From the NCBI RefSeq assembly GCF_019801015.1, contig NZ_JAHVJZ010000005.1, positions 1 through 64,000 of the forward strand: a stretch of DNA of 64,000 bases, given 5' to 3'. Shown piece by piece: positions 44,711 to 54,546 of the stretch. Position numbers and translations under genes: made by a program. Source of the stretch: Marinobacter nauticus (GTDB taxonomy: Bacteria; Pseudomonadota; Gammaproteobacteria; Enterobacterales; Shewanellaceae). The notes below the pieces were generated by a model that was given only the letters and a program-made list of their open reading frames with translations, was not told the origin of the DNA and made no database searches. How positions within the stretch are numbered: the stretch's first letter is position 1; each line of letters opens with the position of its first letter.

Positions 44711-46669
44711 TTACTGGTCGAAACGCTTTGCGGGCTTGGCAACCACGCTGCGCTGATCCACCCGCACTTCGGCAATCTGCACGGTCAGTTCGTCAGCCAC
44801 ACGGAGTACCGGCTCACCATCGAACTTAGCAATGCCGGTCTCGCCGCTGCACTCCAGACGCTTCTTGTCTTCGCACAGGAAAGGCGCCGGAACAAAGGCC
44901 ACAGCCCCGTTCTCTTTCAGACGAACACGCACACCGCCACGATTGATGTCGATCACCTCGGACTCGTACTGGCGCTCGCCGCCCTCTTCCGCTTTCAGGA
45001 AGCGGGCGTACAGCCAATCGCCGACGTCTCGCTCACACATGCGATGCAGCTTGCGCTTCTCCGCCAGGTGGGCCAGCAGCTCATCATCCAGTTCGTTCAG
45101 GGCGCCCGGCTGACCGATGATCGCTTTCAGCAGGCGATGGTTGATCATATCGCCGTACTTACGGATCGGTGAGGTCCAGGTGGCGTAGCCGGTCAGGCCC
45201 ATGCCGAAGTGCGGCTTCGGCTCGGCCGCCATTTCAGCAAAAGCCTGCATGCGGCGGACGCGGGCATCCAGGTAACCAGTAGGCTGGGCGTCCAGGTCAC
45301 GGCGCAGCTGGCAGTAACCTTCCAGCGTGGTGACCTTCTCGGCGCAGTGGGTCAGGCCATGCTCAGACAGCAGCTCAATGGCCGCCGGGATCTTCTCCGG
45401 ATCCAGACCGGCGTGGCTGTTGAAGATGCCTTTACCCAGCTTGTTGCCCAGCAGCGCGCCACAGGCGGTGTTGGCCAGGATCATGCACTCTTCAACAATG
45501 CGGTTGGCGGTGCGGCGGTACTCGGCATGGATGGCCAGCACGTTACCGGCGTCGTCCACTTCAAAACGGAAGTCCGGGCGGTCCGGGAACACCAGCGCAT
45601 GCTCATGGCGCCAGGCGGTGCGGGCATTGGCCAGTGCATGCAGGGCATTGACCTGCTCTGCGATGACGTCGCTTTCCGGTTGCCAGGCATTCTCCACGCC
45701 TTCCAGCAGATCGGACACTTTGTCGTAAGCCAGTTTGCCCTGAGAGCGGATGGTGGCCAGGAAGAACTCCGCTTCGCCGGTCAGCGCGCCATCAGCGGCC
45801 ACCTGGATGCGGGCTGCCACCGCTGGGCGGTCTTCCCCCTCGACCAGAGAGCACAGCTCGTCCGCCAGCTGGCGAGGCAGCATCGGCACGTTAAAGCCCG
45901 GCAGATACTGAGTGAAGGAGCGCTTCTTCGCTTCCTCATCCACTTCGTCACCCATGGCCACGTACGCGGTCGGATCGGCGATGGCCACCGTCAGTTGCCA
46001 GCCGCCCTCGGCTTTGGTTTCAACGTACAGTGCGTCGTCCATGTCTTTGGTGGACTCGGCATCGATGGTCACAAACGGCAGCGCGGTCAGGTCGGCGCGC
46101 TCCGCCTCATCACCCAGCGCCCACTGGGCCGGATCGGCAGGTTCCACTTTGGCCAGGTCGTGCTTGGCCAGAATCACCCACCAGGGCACGTGCGGATCGT
46201 CGGTGGTCGCCACCAGCTCAGAGACTTCAGCCAGGAAGGTGTTGTCGTCAGGACGCAGCGGGTGGCGCTTCAGATGGGCCACCACGTAGTCGCCATCTTT
46301 CAGGCTCTCTTCGTCCACGCTCTTTTTCACCCGGGCGCGGATGGCGTCTTTGATCAGCGGATGATCCGGCACCACGTTCACGCGGCCCTTGATGCGCTTA
46401 ATGCGACCAACAAAGCGGGTCAGGAAAGGCTCCAGCAAGGTTTCCGGCTCGGCGCTGGTTTTCTCGCCCTCGGTACGCAACACCGCGGTCACCTTATCCC
46501 CGTGCATCACTTTTTTCATGTACGGCGGCGGCACAAAGTGGCTTTCGCCCTTTTCGGTTTCGATAAAGCCAAAACCCTTATCGGTCCCTTTTACGGTGCC
46601 TTCCACCGTCGGCAGGGTTTCGCGAATTTGCGCTTTAAGCTGTTGCAACAAGGGGTTGTCTTGGAACAT
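44711..46669 (-). CDS. rnb: Exoribonuclease II
   Basis: Processive 3'-5' exoribonuclease for single-stranded RNA. The 652 residues are close to E. coli RNase II (644). Two N-terminal cold-shock OB domains (VEGTVKGTDKGFGFIETE, about 23-40) precede the RNB catalytic domain with the metal-binding cluster TIDAESTKDMDDALYVE (about residues 199-215). A C-terminal S1 domain runs about 570-640. It is much shorter than RNase R and lacks its basic tails. It is closed by its own terminator; the 197-nt upstream gap shows no other gene. Confidence 0.95.
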   Translation of the reverse strand: MFQDNPLLQQLKAQIRETLPTVEGTVKGTDKGFGFIETEKGESHFVPPPYMKKVMHGDKVTAVLRTEGEKTSAEPETLLEPFLTRFVGRIKRIKGRVNVVPDHPLIKDAIRARVKKSVDEESLKDGDYVVAHLKRHPLRPDDNTFLAEVSELVATTDDPHVPWWVILAKHDLAKVEPADPAQWALGDEAERADLTALPFVTIDAESTKDMDDALYVETKAEGGWQLTVAIADPTAYVAMGDEVDEEAKKRSFTQYLPGFNVPMLPRQLADELCSLVEGEDRPAVAARIQVAADGALTGEAEFFLATIRSQGKLAYDKVSDLLEGVENAWQPESDVIAEQVNALHALANARTAWRHEHALVFPDRPDFRFEVDDAGNVLAIHAEYRRTANRIVEECMILANTACGALLGNKLGKGIFNSHAGLDPEKIPAAIELLSEHGLTHCAEKVTTLEGYCQLRRDLDAQPTGYLDARVRRMQAFAEMAAEPKPHFGMGLTGYATWTSPIRKYGDMINHRLLKAIIGQPGALNELDDELLAHLAEKRKLHRMCERDVGDWLYARFLKAEEGGERQYESEVIDINRGGVRVRLKENGAVAFVPAPFLCEDKKRLECSGETGIAKFDGEPVLRVADELTVQIAEVRVDQRSVVAKPAKRFDQ

Positions 46670-46866
46670 CCGTCGTCTCTTGGGTCGAGGTTAACAACCG
46701 CCCCCGGAAAATCGGGCAGGGACGGCCAGAAAAACGGCAATTGTACGGGATCTGACGGGTGGGGCCAATGGCCTTGGAGGCGTTGTGACACAAGGACTGG
46801 CGACGCTTTTATCCGGTCGCCGCCAGCCTGTGGAATTACGGTGTATTTTTGCTTTCCTGGCCGGGG

Positions 46867-47817
46867 TCAGACCCGGTTTACCGGCGCGCCTTTTTGCCAG
46901 GCCGCCAGGTTGCCCAGCACGATATTCAGCAGGTTATTACGGGCCTCGAACGTGGCCCAGGCGTTATGAGGGGTCACCACGCAGTTGCGGGCGCTCAGCA
47001 GTGGATTATCCGGGCTGGGCGGTTCCGAGGAGAGCACGTCCAGGCCCGCACCGGCAATCACCCCACGGTTCAGCGCATCGGCCAGGTCCGCTTCATTGAC
47101 CAAACCACCCCGGGCCGTGTTGAGTAAGCGAGCTTGCGGTTTCATGGTGGCCAGCAGCTCAGCGTTCACAAACCCGGTGTTGTCCGGGGTCTGGGGGCAG
47201 TGCAGGCTGACCACATCGGATTCGGCGAACAGGGTGGCCTGGTCCACCCAGCGGTAACCTTCCGGCAGGGCTTCAATGGGGGTGCGGGTGTGCACCAGGA
47301 TCGACATATTGAATCCCCGCGCCATCCGCGCCGCGGCCTGGCCAATGGCGCCGAAGCCCATCACACCGAACGTTTTCCCCGAGAGCGCCATCAGCGGGCG
47401 ATTCCAGAAGCAGAATTGGGGAGCCGCACTCCACTGCCCCTGCTGCACCGCCTGATGGTGCTCGGCCACCGCACTGGCCTGATGAAGCAGGTGCGCAATG
47501 GCCATCTGAGCCACCGATTCCGGGCCATAGGCGGGGGTGTTGGTGACCACGATGCCTCGCGCCGCCGCGGCGTCCAGATCCACCACGTTAACGCCGGTGG
47601 CCGTCACCCCGATGTAGCGCAGTTTGGGCAGGGCGTTCAGAGCGGCGCGATCCAACACCACTTTGTTGGTCAGCAAAACGTCAGCATCGCTGGCCCGTTC
47701 GAGCAGTTGCGCTGGTGCGGTGTGGTCGAAGACCTCCCACTCACCGAACTGTGCCAAGGGCGACCAGTCCAGATCTCCGGGGTTCAGTGTCGCTCCGTCC
47801 AGCACCACGATTTTCAT
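46867..47817 (-). CDS. D-2-hydroxyacid dehydrogenase, glycerate/hydroxypyruvate type
   Basis: The 316-residue NAD(P)-dependent dehydrogenase has the Rossmann motif FGVMGFGAIGQAAARMARGF (about 149-168), an Arg-containing TARGGLVNEADLADAL (about 228-243) and the catalytic His in VTPHNAWAT. Substrate-loop residues GVTATGVNVVDL are those of HprA-like glycerate dehydrogenases. It probably interconverts hydroxypyruvate and D-glycerate, but specificity in this superfamily cannot be read reliably. It lies directly downstream of a small outer-membrane gene (9-nt gap). A weak CCGGGTC/CCCGG hairpin overlaps its stop. Confidence 0.88.
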   Translation of the reverse strand: MKIVVLDGATLNPGDLDWSPLAQFGEWEVFDHTAPAQLLERASDADVLLTNKVVLDRAALNALPKLRYIGVTATGVNVVDLDAAAARGIVVTNTPAYGPESVAQMAIAHLLHQASAVAEHHQAVQQGQWSAAPQFCFWNRPLMALSGKTFGVMGFGAIGQAAARMARGFNMSILVHTRTPIEALPEGYRWVDQATLFAESDVVSLHCPQTPDNTGFVNAELLATMKPQARLLNTARGGLVNEADLADALNRGVIAGAGLDVLSSEPPSPDNPLLSARNCVVTPHNAWATFEARNNLLNIVLGNLAAWQKGAPVNRV

Positions 47818-47826
47818 TACCGCTCC

Positions 47827-48213
47827 TTAAAACCAGATTCTCAGACCCAGGGCGTAATCCACGTCAAAGTCCCCGGCATCACCAAAGGTCACATTGGGCA
47901 CCACCTCACCGAACAATTCAACCATATCGGCGCGGGCACTCAGGCCCACTTTGGTGCGCAAACCCACCGGAGCATCACTGTTGTCAGAGACCTGGCCACC
48001 CAGACCAAAATACAGCTGGGGGAATTCACTGGTGTAAAAGCGGCGGTCCACATTCAGCACAAAACGTTCGGTGCCAATGCCCAGATCCCAGCGGCCGACG
48101 CCAATGGCAACCGCTTCGTCACTGCCAAACTGATAACCCACTGCCACTCCATGAGCAGCCTGAGCCGTCAGGGGCAGAGACAACAAACCGATGCATGCCA
48201 GGATGCGTTTCAT
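47827..48213 (-). CDS. Small outer-membrane beta-barrel protein
   Basis: The 128-residue precursor has a signal peptide (MKRILACIGLLSLPLTAQA) followed by a short barrel: VAVGYQFGSDEAVAIGVGRWDLGIG, LYFGLGGQVSD, LSARADMVELFGEV and a terminal WF. The size fits four to eight strands. Start: ATG at 48213, behind GGAGG with 4-nt spacing; the frame stays open far upstream but without a site. Probably cotranscribed with the dehydrogenase gene. Function unknown. Confidence 0.8.
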   Translation of the reverse strand: MKRILACIGLLSLPLTAQAAHGVAVGYQFGSDEAVAIGVGRWDLGIGTERFVLNVDRRFYTSEFPQLYFGLGGQVSDNSDAPVGLRTKVGLSARADMVELFGEVVPNVTFGDAGDFDVDYALGLRIWF

Positions 48214-48340
48214 ACTTCCTCCAAAGGGGGGCGTTTCCGCCCGATGCAGAGCGCGTTTGCTCTGAAAACTGAACCGAATTAGGTTCGGCATTGTAGAGAG
48301 AGAAGTGAAACATCGTACAGGCGAATGCCGAGGAACTGTG

Positions 48341-48955
48341 GTGAAGCTCAACTTTGTCGAAAAGGCGCTGGTAAACAACCCCTTCCGGGCCTTTGCCCAG
48401 CGTCACTTTGAAACCCCGAGGCTGATGGCATTGGGTGGCCCCTGTCCCGGCGCCACTGCGCTTGAGATCGGCGGCGGCCAGGGTGAAGGTGCCCGTCTCA
48501 TCAAACAGCGATTTGGTGCCGGACAGGTGCTGAGTCTGGACCTGGACTTTGAGATGGTCAGCCGGGCCCGGCGACGGCTTGGCACAGAATCTGACATTCA
48601 ATGTGTGCAGGGGGATTGCACCGCGCTACCGCTGGCGGATCACAGCGTTGATGCCCTGTTCGATTTCGGCGTGGTTCACCATGTCCCCCAGTGGCAGGAT
48701 GCGGTCCGGGAGCTGAACCGGGTAGCCCGCCCGGGGGCGACCCTCTACGCCATGGAGGTGTACCGCAGCCTGATCTGCCATCCGCTGTGGAAACGGGTAC
48801 TGGAACACCCGCAAGAGAATCGCTTCGATCAACGGGAGTTTATCGCCGCCTGGGAGGCACTGGGCTGGACCCTGTTAGGGGAAAAGCATCTGAGCAGCGG
48901 GTTAGGCTGGCTGGCCATGAAAAAAGGGCAGCCCGAGGCTGCCCTGCAATCCTGA
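48341..48955 (+). CDS. Class I SAM-dependent methyltransferase
   Basis: The 204-residue protein has the Rossmann SAM motif ALEIGGGQGEGARLIKQRFG (motif I, about 40-59), acidic SLDLDFEMV, GDCTALPLADHSVDALFDFGVVHHV (motifs II-III) and LNRVARPGATLYAMEV, as in UbiE/Methyltransf_11 enzymes. Start: GTG at 48341, 7 nt after GAGG; no ATG is available near the N-terminus. The acceptor is unknown. Its last codons encode a hairpin that serves as a terminator for the opposite gene. Confidence 0.85.
   Translation: MKLNFVEKALVNNPFRAFAQRHFETPRLMALGGPCPGATALEIGGGQGEGARLIKQRFGAGQVLSLDLDFEMVSRARRRLGTESDIQCVQGDCTALPLADHSVDALFDFGVVHHVPQWQDAVRELNRVARPGATLYAMEVYRSLICHPLWKRVLEHPQENRFDQREFIAAWEALGWTLLGEKHLSSGLGWLAMKKGQPEAALQS
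48920..48945 (-). terminator. Terminator of the outer-membrane gene, inside the methyltransferase 3' end
   Basis: On the minus strand AGGGCAGCC/GGCTGCCCT with a three-base loop is followed by six Ts, 22 nt beyond the stop at 48967. On the plus strand it is part of the methyltransferase coding sequence. Confidence 0.85.
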
Positions 48956-48966
48956 ACCGGGTGCAC

Positions 48967-49608
48967 TCAGAAGCGCACCCGCAGCCCCAGATTAAACTGG
49001 GACTGAATCATGGTGTCCGCTTCGACGCGCACCGTACAGCCCTCATCGCACACCAGGTTGGTGGAGTTGTTCACGGCGGTGAACATGGCCCGGTAGTCTG
49101 CGGTCAGTGCAAGATGCTCAAACAACAGGTACTCAGCACCCAGCCCCAGACCCAGTGAGAAGAAGGTCTCGTTGGAGTAGGTTTCCTGTGGCTTGATGCG
49201 GGTGGCGCCGACACTGGCCGTCACGTAAGGACGGAAGTCGTTTCGCGGATAAAACAGGGTGCCGCCGATGTGGTAGTACTCCACATCCACATCGATGCCG
49301 GAGGTCGGCGCGAAACTGCCCTCTTTAAAGGTGCTTTCCTGCTTGCTGTAAAACAGGTACACGGCACCGGGGTCATTGGTTTCCACCCCCATCATCAGTC
49401 CGTAGTGGGCCGCGTCGTCAAACTTCAGCTCCGCAATGGTTTCGCGGGAACTGTTGCCGGTTTCCTCATCCACCACTTTTTCGGTCACGTCCAGGGTGCC
49501 GCCAGCGGTGTAACCGTACATCGGGGCGATAAAGTAGGTTCGGTCGGCCAACGCCGGGGCCGCCACCAGGCTTACCATCAACCCCACCGGGGCCAGTAAC
49601 GCTTTCAT
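48967..49608 (-). CDS. Outer-membrane beta-barrel protein, OmpA/OmpW-like
   Basis: The 213-residue precursor has a signal peptide ending ALA before DRTYFIAPMYGYTAGG. Strands include AHYGLMMGVETND, DVDVEYYHIGGTLFYP, YVTASVGATRI and LGLGLGAEYLLFEHLALTADYRAMF, and the protein ends in LGLRVRF. The size fits an eight-stranded barrel. Two cysteines lie in LVCDEGCTV, probably in a loop disulfide. The next gene downstream on this strand runs into its own terminator. It precedes, on the same strand, no obvious partner. Confidence 0.82.
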   Translation of the reverse strand: MKALLAPVGLMVSLVAAPALADRTYFIAPMYGYTAGGTLDVTEKVVDEETGNSSRETIAELKFDDAAHYGLMMGVETNDPGAVYLFYSKQESTFKEGSFAPTSGIDVDVEYYHIGGTLFYPRNDFRPYVTASVGATRIKPQETYSNETFFSLGLGLGAEYLLFEHLALTADYRAMFTAVNNSTNLVCDEGCTVRVEADTMIQSQFNLGLRVRF

Positions 49609-49617
49609 GCTTTCTCC

Positions 49618-50352
49618 TCAGCTCTCTTTTGCCCGACGCAGCACTTCCCACGCCGCTTGAATGTCCTGGCTTTTCTGTTGGGCCACTTCGGCCATCTCCG
49701 GCGGCAGGCCCTGACTGGCCAGCTTGTCCGGATGGTGTTGCGCCATCAGCTTACGGTAAGCCCGTTTCACTGTGCGCAGGTCGTCCCCGGGTTGCACGCC
49801 AAGTACCCGACAGGCGTCATCCAGTGAGAATCCCTGACGGTGACCCCGCTGCTGCCCCTGCCACATGGCGATCAACTGGGCCAAATCCTCTGGGCTGAAG
49901 CCAAGATGGGCGGCAATTCGGGCCAGGATCTCCCGCTCCCGCGGGTTCAGCTCACCATCAGCCAGCGCCGCCTGAATCTGGATCTCCAGAAAGACCCGAG
50001 CCAGATCCCGTCGCCAACTCAGCGCCCCTTTCAGGCTCTTCAGCCGGGCCTCCAGCGGAAAGTCAGCGGCCTTGCCTTCGCGGTAGGCCTCCTGTGCCGC
50101 CTGGCGTGCCCGCCCCCGCAGACCCATGCGATCCATCAGCGCGGTGGCCAGCGCAATGTCCGCCTGAGTCACCCGGCCACTGCTTTTGGCAATGTGGCCC
50201 ATTACCGAAAAGGTAGTATGAAAGAATGGGTTATAGCCAGAACGACGTCTATCCCAAAGGACATGACCAAGATACGCTCCCAGAATCGCGCCGAACAGTC
50301 GCCCGAACAAAAAGCCGATCAATGCCCCAAAAATCTTGCCTTTAATCGCCAC
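49618..50352 (-). CDS. djlA: DnaK co-chaperone DjlA
   Basis: Membrane-anchored J-domain protein of 244 residues. It has an N-terminal span (about 4-32, Gly-rich [19 protein letters not shown]), a TerB-like helical region (about 50-165) and a C-terminal J domain (about 178-240) with the catalytic HPD in [19 protein letters not shown]. It stimulates DnaK ATPase at the inner membrane and is linked to envelope stress signalling in E. coli. It starts with GTG, 9 nt after GGAGG, and overlaps murU by 11 nt. Last gene of amgK-murU-djlA. Confidence 0.94.
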   Translation of the reverse strand: MAIKGKIFGALIGFLFGRLFGAILGAYLGHVLWDRRRSGYNPFFHTTFSVMGHIAKSSGRVTQADIALATALMDRMGLRGRARQAAQEAYREGKAADFPLEARLKSLKGALSWRRDLARVFLEIQIQAALADGELNPREREILARIAAHLGFSPEDLAQLIAMWQGQQRGHRQGFSLDDACRVLGVQPGDDLRTVKRAYRKLMAQHHPDKLASQGLPPEMAEVAQQKSQDIQAAWEVLRRAKES

Positions 50353-51010
50353 TCAGCAGGGCCTCCAGCGCCGTCAGACGTGCTGGCGTCCCGACGTCGC
50401 ACCACAGTCCGTCAAAGCGCTCACCGCTGACCCGGCCTTCGGCCATGGCCGCTTTCAACAGCGGCACCAGGGAGAAATGCCCCGGCCGGCACTCGCGAAA
50501 CAGATCGGGATGGAACAGAGCAATACCACCGTAGGTGAGCTTTGCCGCTCCCTCACTGCGAACCCGGCCCTGCTCCAGCGCAAAGTCGCCGCAAGGATTG
50601 TGCTCCGGATTGGGCACCAGGTAGAGGTGGGCCAGGTCCCCCTTTGCCAGCGTCGGCAGGGTTGGCCACTGCAGATCGCAGTAGATGTCACCGTTCATCA
50701 GCAAAAAGGGAGCATCGCCCAGCATCGGCAGGGCTTTATGGATGCCGCCGCCGGTCTCCAGCGCCTGATCGCCCTCGTCGCTGTAATGGATCGTCATCCC
50801 CCAGCGCGAACCGCTGCCCAAAGCCGCTGGGATCTGCGCTCCGAGCCAGGCGTGATTCACCACCACATCCGACACACCGGCACCGCAAAGACGCTCGAGG
50901 TGGTATTCCAGCAGGGGCTTGCCCGCCACCGGGATCAGCGGCTTAGGGGTATGGTCGGTCAGAGGACGCATCCGCTCTCCCCGTCCGGCAGCGAGAATCA
51001 TCGCCCTCAT
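50342..51010 (-). CDS. murU: N-acetylmuramate alpha-1-phosphate uridylyltransferase
   Basis: The 222-residue nucleotidyltransferase of cell-wall recycling makes UDP-MurNAc from MurNAc-1-phosphate and UTP, bypassing de novo synthesis. The signature [20 protein letters not shown] (about 5-24) binds UTP, with [11 protein letters not shown] (metal-binding Asp) at about 103-113 and [13 protein letters not shown] near the end. It overlaps the preceding kinase gene by 4 nt (ATGA). Together with AmgK it forms the recycling route known from Pseudomonas and absent from E. coli. Confidence 0.93.
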   Translation of the reverse strand: MRAMILAAGRGERMRPLTDHTPKPLIPVAGKPLLEYHLERLCGAGVSDVVVNHAWLGAQIPAALGSGSRWGMTIHYSDEGDQALETGGGIHKALPMLGDAPFLLMNGDIYCDLQWPTLPTLAKGDLAHLYLVPNPEHNPCGDFALEQGRVRSEGAAKLTYGGIALFHPDLFRECRPGHFSLVPLLKAAMAEGRVSGERFDGLWCDVGTPARLTALEALLSGD

Positions 51011-52008
51011 TTCGCCTCCCAGGCGGGCTTAACCCGACACTCAAGCCATTGGGCCAGCGGGGCCAGTCGCTCATCGCGCTGGCCGATGTTGATCAGATAG
51101 TCCAGCACCCGGGGCACGTCCGCCAGGTAGCCGGATTTACCGTCCCGTTGGTGCAGCCGGGCGAAAATGCCTGCGGCTTTGAGATGACGTTGCATCCCCA
51201 TCAGATCCATCCACTGCCGGAACTGCGCAAACTCAACGTCGGCCTCCAGCAATCCGGCCTGCTGCAGCCGTTCAAAGTGGCTGTGGGCATAGGTGGCCAC
51301 CCAGGCTTCATCCAGGCGCCAGTAGCAATCCCGCAATAGTGAGACCAGGTCATAGGTGATCGGCCCCAACAGGGCACCCTGGTAATCAATCAGCGCCAGG
51401 CCGTCATCCACCACCATCAGATTGCGACTGTGAAAGTCCCGGTGGATCCCCACCTGAGGCTGACTGAGGGCATTGCTGATCAACACCTCACAGGCGTCCT
51501 GCCAGAGCTGCTGCTCTTCGGGGTTCAGGGTCAATCCGAGGTGCGCGTGCAGTAACCATTCGGGAAAGATCGCCAGTTCCCGCTCAAGCAGGGCCCGGTC
51601 ATAACGGGGTAAAGGGCCCATCGGACTGTGGGTGATGGTGGCAATGGTGGGCAGGAAGGCCAGCGCCCGGCGATACCAGAGGTCCGCATCCGGTCCCTGC
51701 AACGGGCCTGCCAGATGCTGATCCCCCAGGTCTGTCAGACACAGGAAACCCTGGCTCAGATCCTGCGCCAGCACTTGCGGCACCGGCAGACCAGCTTCCT
51801 GATAGGCCTGGGTTAAGGCCAGAAAGGGGCGACAGTCTTCTTGCTCTGGCGGGGCGTCCATGGCGATCTCGGTGCGGCCCTGGCGGTGATAGCGAAAGTA
51901 GCGGCGAAAACTGGCGTCGCCAAAGATCAATACCGGGGCTGAGGCTTCCCCAGCCCAGACGGTGTCAAGCCAGCGAGCCAGGGCTTGCTGACGGCTCTCA
52001 TTGTGCAT
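51007..52008 (-). CDS. amgK: Anomeric MurNAc/GlcNAc kinase
   Basis: Phosphorylates MurNAc (and GlcNAc) at the anomeric position in peptidoglycan recycling. The 333-residue aminoglycoside-phosphotransferase fold has a catalytic loop [17 protein letters not shown] (about 198-214), metal-binding [11 protein letters not shown] (about 216-226) and an N-terminal lobe with [10 protein letters not shown] and [11 protein letters not shown]. First gene of the amgK-murU-djlA operon, divergent from lptD across a region with a sigma-E-like promoter. Confidence 0.92.
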   Translation of the reverse strand: MHNESRQQALARWLDTVWAGEASAPVLIFGDASFRRYFRYHRQGRTEIAMDAPPEQEDCRPFLALTQAYQEAGLPVPQVLAQDLSQGFLCLTDLGDQHLAGPLQGPDADLWYRRALAFLPTIATITHSPMGPLPRYDRALLERELAIFPEWLLHAHLGLTLNPEEQQLWQDACEVLISNALSQPQVGIHRDFHSRNLMVVDDGLALIDYQGALLGPITYDLVSLLRDCYWRLDEAWVATYAHSHFERLQQAGLLEADVEFAQFRQWMDLMGMQRHLKAAGIFARLHQRDGKSGYLADVPRVLDYLINIGQRDERLAPLAQWLECRVKPAWEAK

Positions 52009-52070
52009 CCGTCATCCAATGGTCGAGAGGGTAAATTTTGTTTATCATACCAAGGTTTCGGTCCATGACA

Positions 52071-52098
52071 GGAACCCGGTGACGGGGATCCGGTCTGA
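52071..52098 (+). promoter_or_regulatory. Sigma-E-like promoter of lptD
   Basis: GGAACCC (52071-52077), a 16-nt spacer and TCTGA (52094-52098) closely fit the RpoE consensus (GGAACTT, N16, TCTGA). The predicted transcript would start near 52105, about 65 nt before the lptD ATG. E. coli lptD-surA is known to be driven by sigma-E. Consensus and context only. Confidence 0.7.
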
Positions 52099-52169
52099 TT
52101 AAGGGATTGATCAGGCCTGCACTTCTTATTTTTTGGCCACACTATCTATTTCACTGTTTTAGGGACACG

Positions 52170-54455
52170 ATGCGCTTTCCCCTTGTCATTGCCTGTTGCT
52201 GCCTGCCTCTGAACGCCTGGGCTGAGTCCCTGTCGGTGCCGCGTTGCGTGGTGAACCCCCCAATGGACCTGCTGCCCGTCCAGCCCGACGACGCAGAGGC
52301 CAATCTGGCACCCAACCAGCTTCCGATCGAAGTAAATGCCGACCGCAGTGAAGCCAGCGCCGGCGATTCCGCGCGCTTTGAAGGCAACGTAAAACTGCGT
52401 CAGGGGATGCGCCAGATCACCGCAGAAAGCGCCGAAGTTTCTCAGGCCGAAGGCAGTTTCTCTGCTGATGGCGGGCTGATGTACCAGGATTCCACCGTGG
52501 CCATCACCGCGGACTCCCTGACCGCCGACATGGACGACTACAATGCAGAACTGAACAGCGCCCGCTATTGGCTGCGTGGTCAGCAGGTCCATGGTGAAGC
52601 GAAGCAGCTCAAGATCGCCGGTGACAACAATCTGCTGCTGAGCGGTGCCACCTTCACCACCTGCCCCCAGGAAGACCCGGACTGGTTGCTGGAAGCGAAA
52701 GAGATCAACATCGACGCCGAAGAGGAATGGGGCGAGATCTGGCACGCCAAGGTCAAACTGTTTGATGTGCCCGTCTTCTACGTGCCGTACATGACCGTAC
52801 CGGTGTCCAATAAGCGAAAGAGCGGCTTCCTGTTCCCGGAGATCAGCACCAGCACCAAGAACGGTGTCGATGTTTCCATTCCCTATTACTGGAACATCGC
52901 GCCCAACCTGGACGCCACTCTGACGACTCAGTACATGTCCAGCCGTGGCCTGTTCCTGAAAGGGGAAGGTCGCTATCTGCAACCCTACGGTGAAGGTCAG
53001 GTCAACCTCGAATACATCAACAGCGACAGTCTGCTGAACGACAGCCCCGAACGCTACCTCATCCATTTTGAGCACGCCGGCAAGCTGGAGAACAACTGGC
53101 GCCTGTACGGTAACTTCACCACCGTCAGCGACGACAACTACTTCAACGACTTCGACTCTGATGTCAGTGCCTCCACCGACAACCAGATCTCCCGGGAAGG
53201 CGAAGCGGCCTACTTTACCGATGCCTGGGACTTTGCCGTCCGAGTGCAGGACATTGAGGTGCTGGGTGACAGCAGCAAACCGTTCCAGGTGATGCCGTCA
53301 CTGACCTTCGATTACCGCAACCCGAACCTGTGGGGCCCGCTGGATTTCACCTTCGGCACTGAGCTGACGCACTTCGCTCACAAGGAAACCGACCATCTGA
53401 CGGCCACCCGCTGGCACATGGAACCGACCCTGACGCTGCCCTATCAAACCCCGGCAGGCAGCCTGACCACCGAGGTCAAGCTGATGCAGACCTTCTATGA
53501 GCAGCGTGACCCGGACGATCAGCTGGAAGATTTTGTCAGCCGGACGCTGCCTCAGTTCCGGTTGCACGGTCAGATCAACTTTGAGCGCGACAGCGCGTTT
53601 GGCAACGGCACCTACACCCAGACTCTGGAGCCCCAGTTCCAGTACCTCTACATTCCCAAGGTGGATCAGTCCGATATCGGTTTGTACGACACCGCGCTGT
53701 TGCAGGAAGATTACTACGGTTTGTTCCGGGATCGCCGCTTCTCCGGCCTCGACCGCATCGCCGATGCCAACCAGTTGACGCTGGGTGTTTCCACCCGCTT
53801 CTTCGATGGCGACCACGCGGAGCGCGCCCAGCTTTCCGTGGGTCAGATCCTCTATTTCTCCGATTCCGAAGTGAACCTGGGTGATGACGAGAGCCAGATC
53901 AGCAGCTCCAACTCGGCGCTGGCGGCCGAACTGGAACTGCAGGCGTCCCGACGCTGGTTCCTCAGCGGCAGCCTGCAGTTCGATACTCAGTCTGGCGACA
54001 CCAATAAAAGCGAGGTTCTGGTGGATTACCGGGCGGGCGCCGACAAGCTGATCCAGCTGTCACATCGCTATGTACCGGACCTCGGCACCGACGTGGATGG
54101 CAACGCCATCGACATCAACCAGGCGGGCATTCGTACCACCTGGCCGATGACCGATGAGCTCTATTTCGTCGGTAACTACTACTACGACTTGAACTTGAGC
54201 CGCTCCGTGGAATCTTATGCAGGGTTCCAGTACGAATCCTGCTGCTGGGCGATTCGTCTGGCTTACTACCGCCACCTCAACACCAATTACGAGGACGGCA
54301 ACTTCGACACCATCAGCCCACGGGATGACTTCGACAGCGGCGTCACTCTGAAATTTGTGCTGAAAGGGCTGGGCTCTTCCGGCCCGCTGGGTGTGAAGGA
54401 CATGCTGGACGAGGGGGTATTCAACTACCGCCGGCCCTATTACCTGCGTAACTGA
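52170..54455 (+). CDS. lptD: LPS-assembly protein LptD
   Basis: Outer-membrane translocon that inserts lipopolysaccharide into the outer leaflet together with LptE. The 761-residue precursor has a signal peptide (MRFPLVIACCCLPLNAWA), an N-terminal LptA-like OstA domain (about 50-170) and a large barrel. Cysteines correspond to the known disulfide network: one near the mature N-terminus (PRCVVNPP), one in TFTTCPQED, and the adjacent pair in YESCCWAIRL near the end. Start: ATG at 52170 behind AGGGAC; in-frame codons upstream lack a site. First gene of the lptD-surA-pdxA-rsmA-apaG-apaH operon. Confidence 0.97.
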   Translation: MRFPLVIACCCLPLNAWAESLSVPRCVVNPPMDLLPVQPDDAEANLAPNQLPIEVNADRSEASAGDSARFEGNVKLRQGMRQITAESAEVSQAEGSFSADGGLMYQDSTVAITADSLTADMDDYNAELNSARYWLRGQQVHGEAKQLKIAGDNNLLLSGATFTTCPQEDPDWLLEAKEINIDAEEEWGEIWHAKVKLFDVPVFYVPYMTVPVSNKRKSGFLFPEISTSTKNGVDVSIPYYWNIAPNLDATLTTQYMSSRGLFLKGEGRYLQPYGEGQVNLEYINSDSLLNDSPERYLIHFEHAGKLENNWRLYGNFTTVSDDNYFNDFDSDVSASTDNQISREGEAAYFTDAWDFAVRVQDIEVLGDSSKPFQVMPSLTFDYRNPNLWGPLDFTFGTELTHFAHKETDHLTATRWHMEPTLTLPYQTPAGSLTTEVKLMQTFYEQRDPDDQLEDFVSRTLPQFRLHGQINFERDSAFGNGTYTQTLEPQFQYLYIPKVDQSDIGLYDTALLQEDYYGLFRDRRFSGLDRIADANQLTLGVSTRFFDGDHAERAQLSVGQILYFSDSEVNLGDDESQISSSNSALAAELELQASRRWFLSGSLQFDTQSGDTNKSEVLVDYRAGADKLIQLSHRYVPDLGTDVDGNAIDINQAGIRTTWPMTDELYFVGNYYYDLNLSRSVESYAGFQYESCCWAIRLAYYRHLNTNYEDGNFDTISPRDDFDSGVTLKFVLKGLGSSGPLGVKDMLDEGVFNYRRPYYLRN

Positions 54456-54546
54456 GGCCACAGAGTATGTTAGAGTGCCAAATCCTTCCGGGCGCATTAC
54501 TTGATTCGCGACGTGGAACGCGAACACCGACAAGATGGACTTGAGT

